The notes under the pieces are model-generated. The model was not told where the DNA came from, searched no databases, and worked only from the letters and a program-made list of their open reading frames with translations. Source: Bacillota bacterium (GTDB taxonomy: Bacteria > Bacillota > Clostridia > Lachnospirales > Lachnospiraceae). Taken from it: a stretch of 64,000 bases of DNA. Each line of letters begins with the position of its first letter. The first letter of the stretch is position 1. The stretch lies in NCBI GenBank assembly GCA_023435895.1, contig JAEZLH010000017.1:1-64000 (forward strand), read 5' to 3'. Positions 62,070-64,000 of this stretch are shown one piece after another. The position numbers and the translations under genes are program-made.

Positions 62070-63488
62070 TTATTCTGCATCAATACCAAGCTCCTTTTTT
62101 ACCGTTTTCTTAAAATCGGAGATAGCCTGCTTTTTTGTTTTATGACCTGCAACATACTCATGCACCTGCTTAAGCCAGAAATTGTTGATGCTTAAATCAA
62201 ACTCAGTCATATTCGTACCAGTGGCTAATTTGCTTGCTGGAATGAATACATCGAACATGTTCTGCCCTCCGAGAAAATCAAGTTTGCCGTTAGCCTTCTT
62301 CATGACAGTAGCGGATGCAACAACATCCTTTACTCCATCAGAATTCATAGCACCATTAGCACAGTAGTACTGAAGACCGGAATCAGAGCTGTCAAGGGTA
62401 ATCCACTTTATGATATCACCCACAGCGGTTTTCTTCTTAGTATCTTTGTTTGCAAGAATCCATGTACCTCCCCAAGAAAAGCCAGCAGGAGGTTCACATA
62501 CTGCCCAATCACCATATGTGCCTTCGCCCACTTTTTCGCCGCCAGAACGGTCAATCAGTACATAGTTAATTAACCATGCTGGACCGAAAAATCCGAAGAT
62601 TTCCTTTTTTCCTTTCCCTTGCATATCTGCATACCAAGGGTCTAACCAGTCTACTGTATTATTGGTATAACCCTTATCCTTGAGTTTTTTCGCATAATCT
62701 AAGAATTTTTCTCGTTCTGGATCAATATGAAGTTTACCATCTACTACCCAGCCAACTTTTGCACTATTCTCGACTACATGCCAGAGATCACCATCACCAG
62801 ATACAATACCATAACCCTTGGCTTTTAATTCACCTGCAGCTACGAAGAATTTATCTAAGCCTGGACCAATCTTATCTTTGATCACAGTAGGATCGTCTGT
62901 GTTCCAAACATCCCTCGCGATAGAGCGGCGATAGATGAATGCACCACCGTTTGACTGATAGCCAAGACCAATAAGTTTACCATCTGGATTGGTTCCTATA
63001 TCAACGGAATACTGAGCAATATCTGCTTCTTTTAAAAGGTTATCAACGTCAATACCGAGTTCTTTATAAGGTGCTGCATGCTGATACATAGCACCTTTGG
63101 TGTACTTCAATACGAAAGCAGATTCTGCACAGTAAATGTCGGGAATATCTTCACCACCGGTAGCAATGCCCTGATCAAGCCCAGTCTGATAATCGCCGTC
63201 TGTCCCAGCCCAGCAATAGCTCTTGAGTTCATAAGGGAAATCAGGATGAAGTTCTTTGAACTTAGTAGCACATTTATAAACTTCATCTGTGAAACTATAA
63301 ATATTGATAATTTTATCATCCGGATCGATGGTTGGAGTCGCTACTGGGCTGATTTTATTACCCTCATCTTTAGAACTAGTAGGAGTAATGGTTGGGCTAA
63401 TTGGATTTTTGGCTACTTTGCCACATCCTGTTAATGTCATGGACATTATGAACAGGCACGCGAGAATAAAAGCTGGTAAACGTTTCAT
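62070..63488 (-). CDS. ABC transporter sugar-binding lipoprotein (family 1 solute-binding protein)
   Basis: A 472-residue lipoprotein: signal peptide with lipobox TLTGC (Cys22), a Pro/Thr/Ser linker (about 28-55), then a periplasmic-binding-type fold (IINIYSFTDEVYKCATKF, DIPDIYCAESAFV, GGAFIYRRSIARDVW, FGFFGPAWLINY, CEPPAGFSWGGTWILA). The SFTDE start and the GGTWxLANK block match carbohydrate-binding proteins of CUT1 importers. No permease or ATPase gene lies downstream; it is an orphan or its partners lie beyond the window. AAGGGGT precedes the ATG. Confidence 0.92.
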   Translation of the reverse strand: MKRLPAFILACLFIMSMTLTGCGKVAKNPISPTITPTSSKDEGNKISPVATPTIDPDDKIINIYSFTDEVYKCATKFKELHPDFPYELKSYCWAGTDGDYQTGLDQGIATGGEDIPDIYCAESAFVLKYTKGAMYQHAAPYKELGIDVDNLLKEADIAQYSVDIGTNPDGKLIGLGYQSNGGAFIYRRSIARDVWNTDDPTVIKDKIGPGLDKFFVAAGELKAKGYGIVSGDGDLWHVVENSAKVGWVVDGKLHIDPEREKFLDYAKKLKDKGYTNNTVDWLDPWYADMQGKGKKEIFGFFGPAWLINYVLIDRSGGEKVGEGTYGDWAVCEPPAGFSWGGTWILANKDTKKKTAVGDIIKWITLDSSDSGLQYYCANGAMNSDGVKDVVASATVMKKANGKLDFLGGQNMFDVFIPASKLATGTNMTEFDLSINNFWLKQVHEYVAGHKTKKQAISDFKKTVKKELGIDAE

Positions 63489-63882
63489 GGTGGAACCCCT
63501 TCTTAATTTTATTTTTTAGTTTTCCTTTATCTTTTTGGAAATTGTAGTGAATGTAGGTATTAATCACTCGCTGGTTTAATTAACGTTCTAGCCACAGTCT
63601 TTTTATTTTGCCAATAATTTGTCTATAGTTTTATTCTTAATTGTATTATAAAGTGCTAAGTCTACAATGTAAATAATAAATACCATTATATGGGTATTGT
63701 ATTTGATGTCCTTTTCTTTTTTATAATCCTTTAAAACAATTCTGGGGGCTATGCAATTCAGCTAATGAAACTAATGATAGCGGAAATTTTTGATGATTAT
63801 GTAGATTATGTAGAAGTCAATAGTGGTAGTAGATAAACTAAAGGTTATGTGATTCTAAGCATTTCCCACGAAATACCCATTC

Positions 63883-64000
63883 ACTCTCTGGAAGGAAAAC
63901 TTTATTAGTATATGAGGGAGGTTTTATTGACGCTATATATGAAGCTTACCCTATAATGCGTAACTTCTTATATCGGATACAAAATAATGGTTATGCATCC
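63883..64000 (+). pseudogene. 5'-truncated copy of the gene at 60385, running off the window
   Basis: From 63883 the sequence is about 85% identical to 60690-60810 and reads HSLSGRKTLLVYEGGFIDA, then YEAYPIMRNFLYRIQNNGYA, in the same frame as the HSPSGKN domain of the 60385 gene. The membrane part is missing: upstream bases 63760-63882 show no related sequence and no start. The remaining gap 63489-63882 holds no gene. Confidence 0.75.

Noticed and set aside
61761..62195. 144-codon plus-strand ORF
   Set aside because: It extends antisense into the solute-binding-protein gene and lacks a ribosome site.
1..64000. tRNA, rRNA, known riboswitches
   Set aside because: I looked for cloverleaf ends, rRNA-conserved words and common riboswitch cores in the gaps and found none that I could support by eye; a covariance-model scan would be decisive.

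Overview
The window is low-GC chromosomal DNA of an anaerobic, spore-forming Firmicute, most likely a Lachnospiraceae / Clostridium cluster XIVa relative. This is inferred from AT-rich genes with strong AGGAGG ribosome sites and occasional TTG/GTG starts, a rubrerythrin, a LysM-GH18 spore-cortex-type protein, split ThrE exporters, YtrA-type GntR and PadR regulators, and large secreted subtilase/LRR proteins. No rRNA, tRNA, CRISPR array or riboswitch was recognised.

Layout. 1-900: probable right end of an IS200/IS605-like element, a worn MITE-like repeat and a 4 x 40 bp tandem array. 0.85-5.5 kb: a GntR-controlled ABC transporter operon whose promoter lies inside a perfect 26-bp palindrome; it encodes a permease-like protein, two paralogous membrane-anchored exported proteins and an ATPase. 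5.4-13 kb: an accessory zone of small exported or membrane proteins, an ECF sigma/anti-sigma pair, a DUF4886-like hydrolase, a lipoprotein, and two copies of one gene broken by different frameshifts. 13.8-22.8 kb: shikimate kinase, ACT-domain protein with a two-part threonine/serine exporter, DUF3006 plus metallo-beta-lactamase-fold protein, a UPF0178 protein, a heterodimeric ABC exporter and rubrerythrin. 23-30.4 kb: uvrB and uvrA (nucleotide excision repair) followed by a YfbR-like nucleotidase, a DUF5680 protein and an AlkZ-related protein.

30.5-46 kb: small regulator-transporter modules: an XRE-membrane protein, an ABC transporter with TetR, a DUF2975-like/HTH/lipoprotein operon, a CobW-like GTPase, a LysM-GH18 protein whose GH18 active-site motif looks dead, PadR-DUF1700-DUF4097, and flavodoxin-PadR. 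46.4-52.5 kb: one 2023-residue secreted protein with a subtilisin domain, two propeller-like domains, about 15 leucine-rich repeats, an InlB-type repeat and an Fn3 domain. 52.7-55.4 kb: a divergently oriented two-component system. 55.9-64 kb: a MarR regulator whose conserved start lies before its first ATG, a soluble chemoreceptor-like protein, an SF0329-like protein, a DUF4829-like lipoprotein, a frameshifted LprI-like gene, an IS3 transposase remnant, an orphan sugar-binding lipoprotein, and at the right edge a 5'-truncated second copy of the gene at 60385.

Most of the novelty is in the intergenic DNA and in broken genes: a dispersed palindromic MITE-like family (six copies), several unrelated tandem arrays, regulator-sized inverted repeats placed on promoters, and at least five decayed or frameshifted reading frames. 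No wholly new defence-type system is evident. The GntR/ABC operon with duplicated exported proteins and the giant subtilase-LRR protein are the best candidates for undescribed biology.
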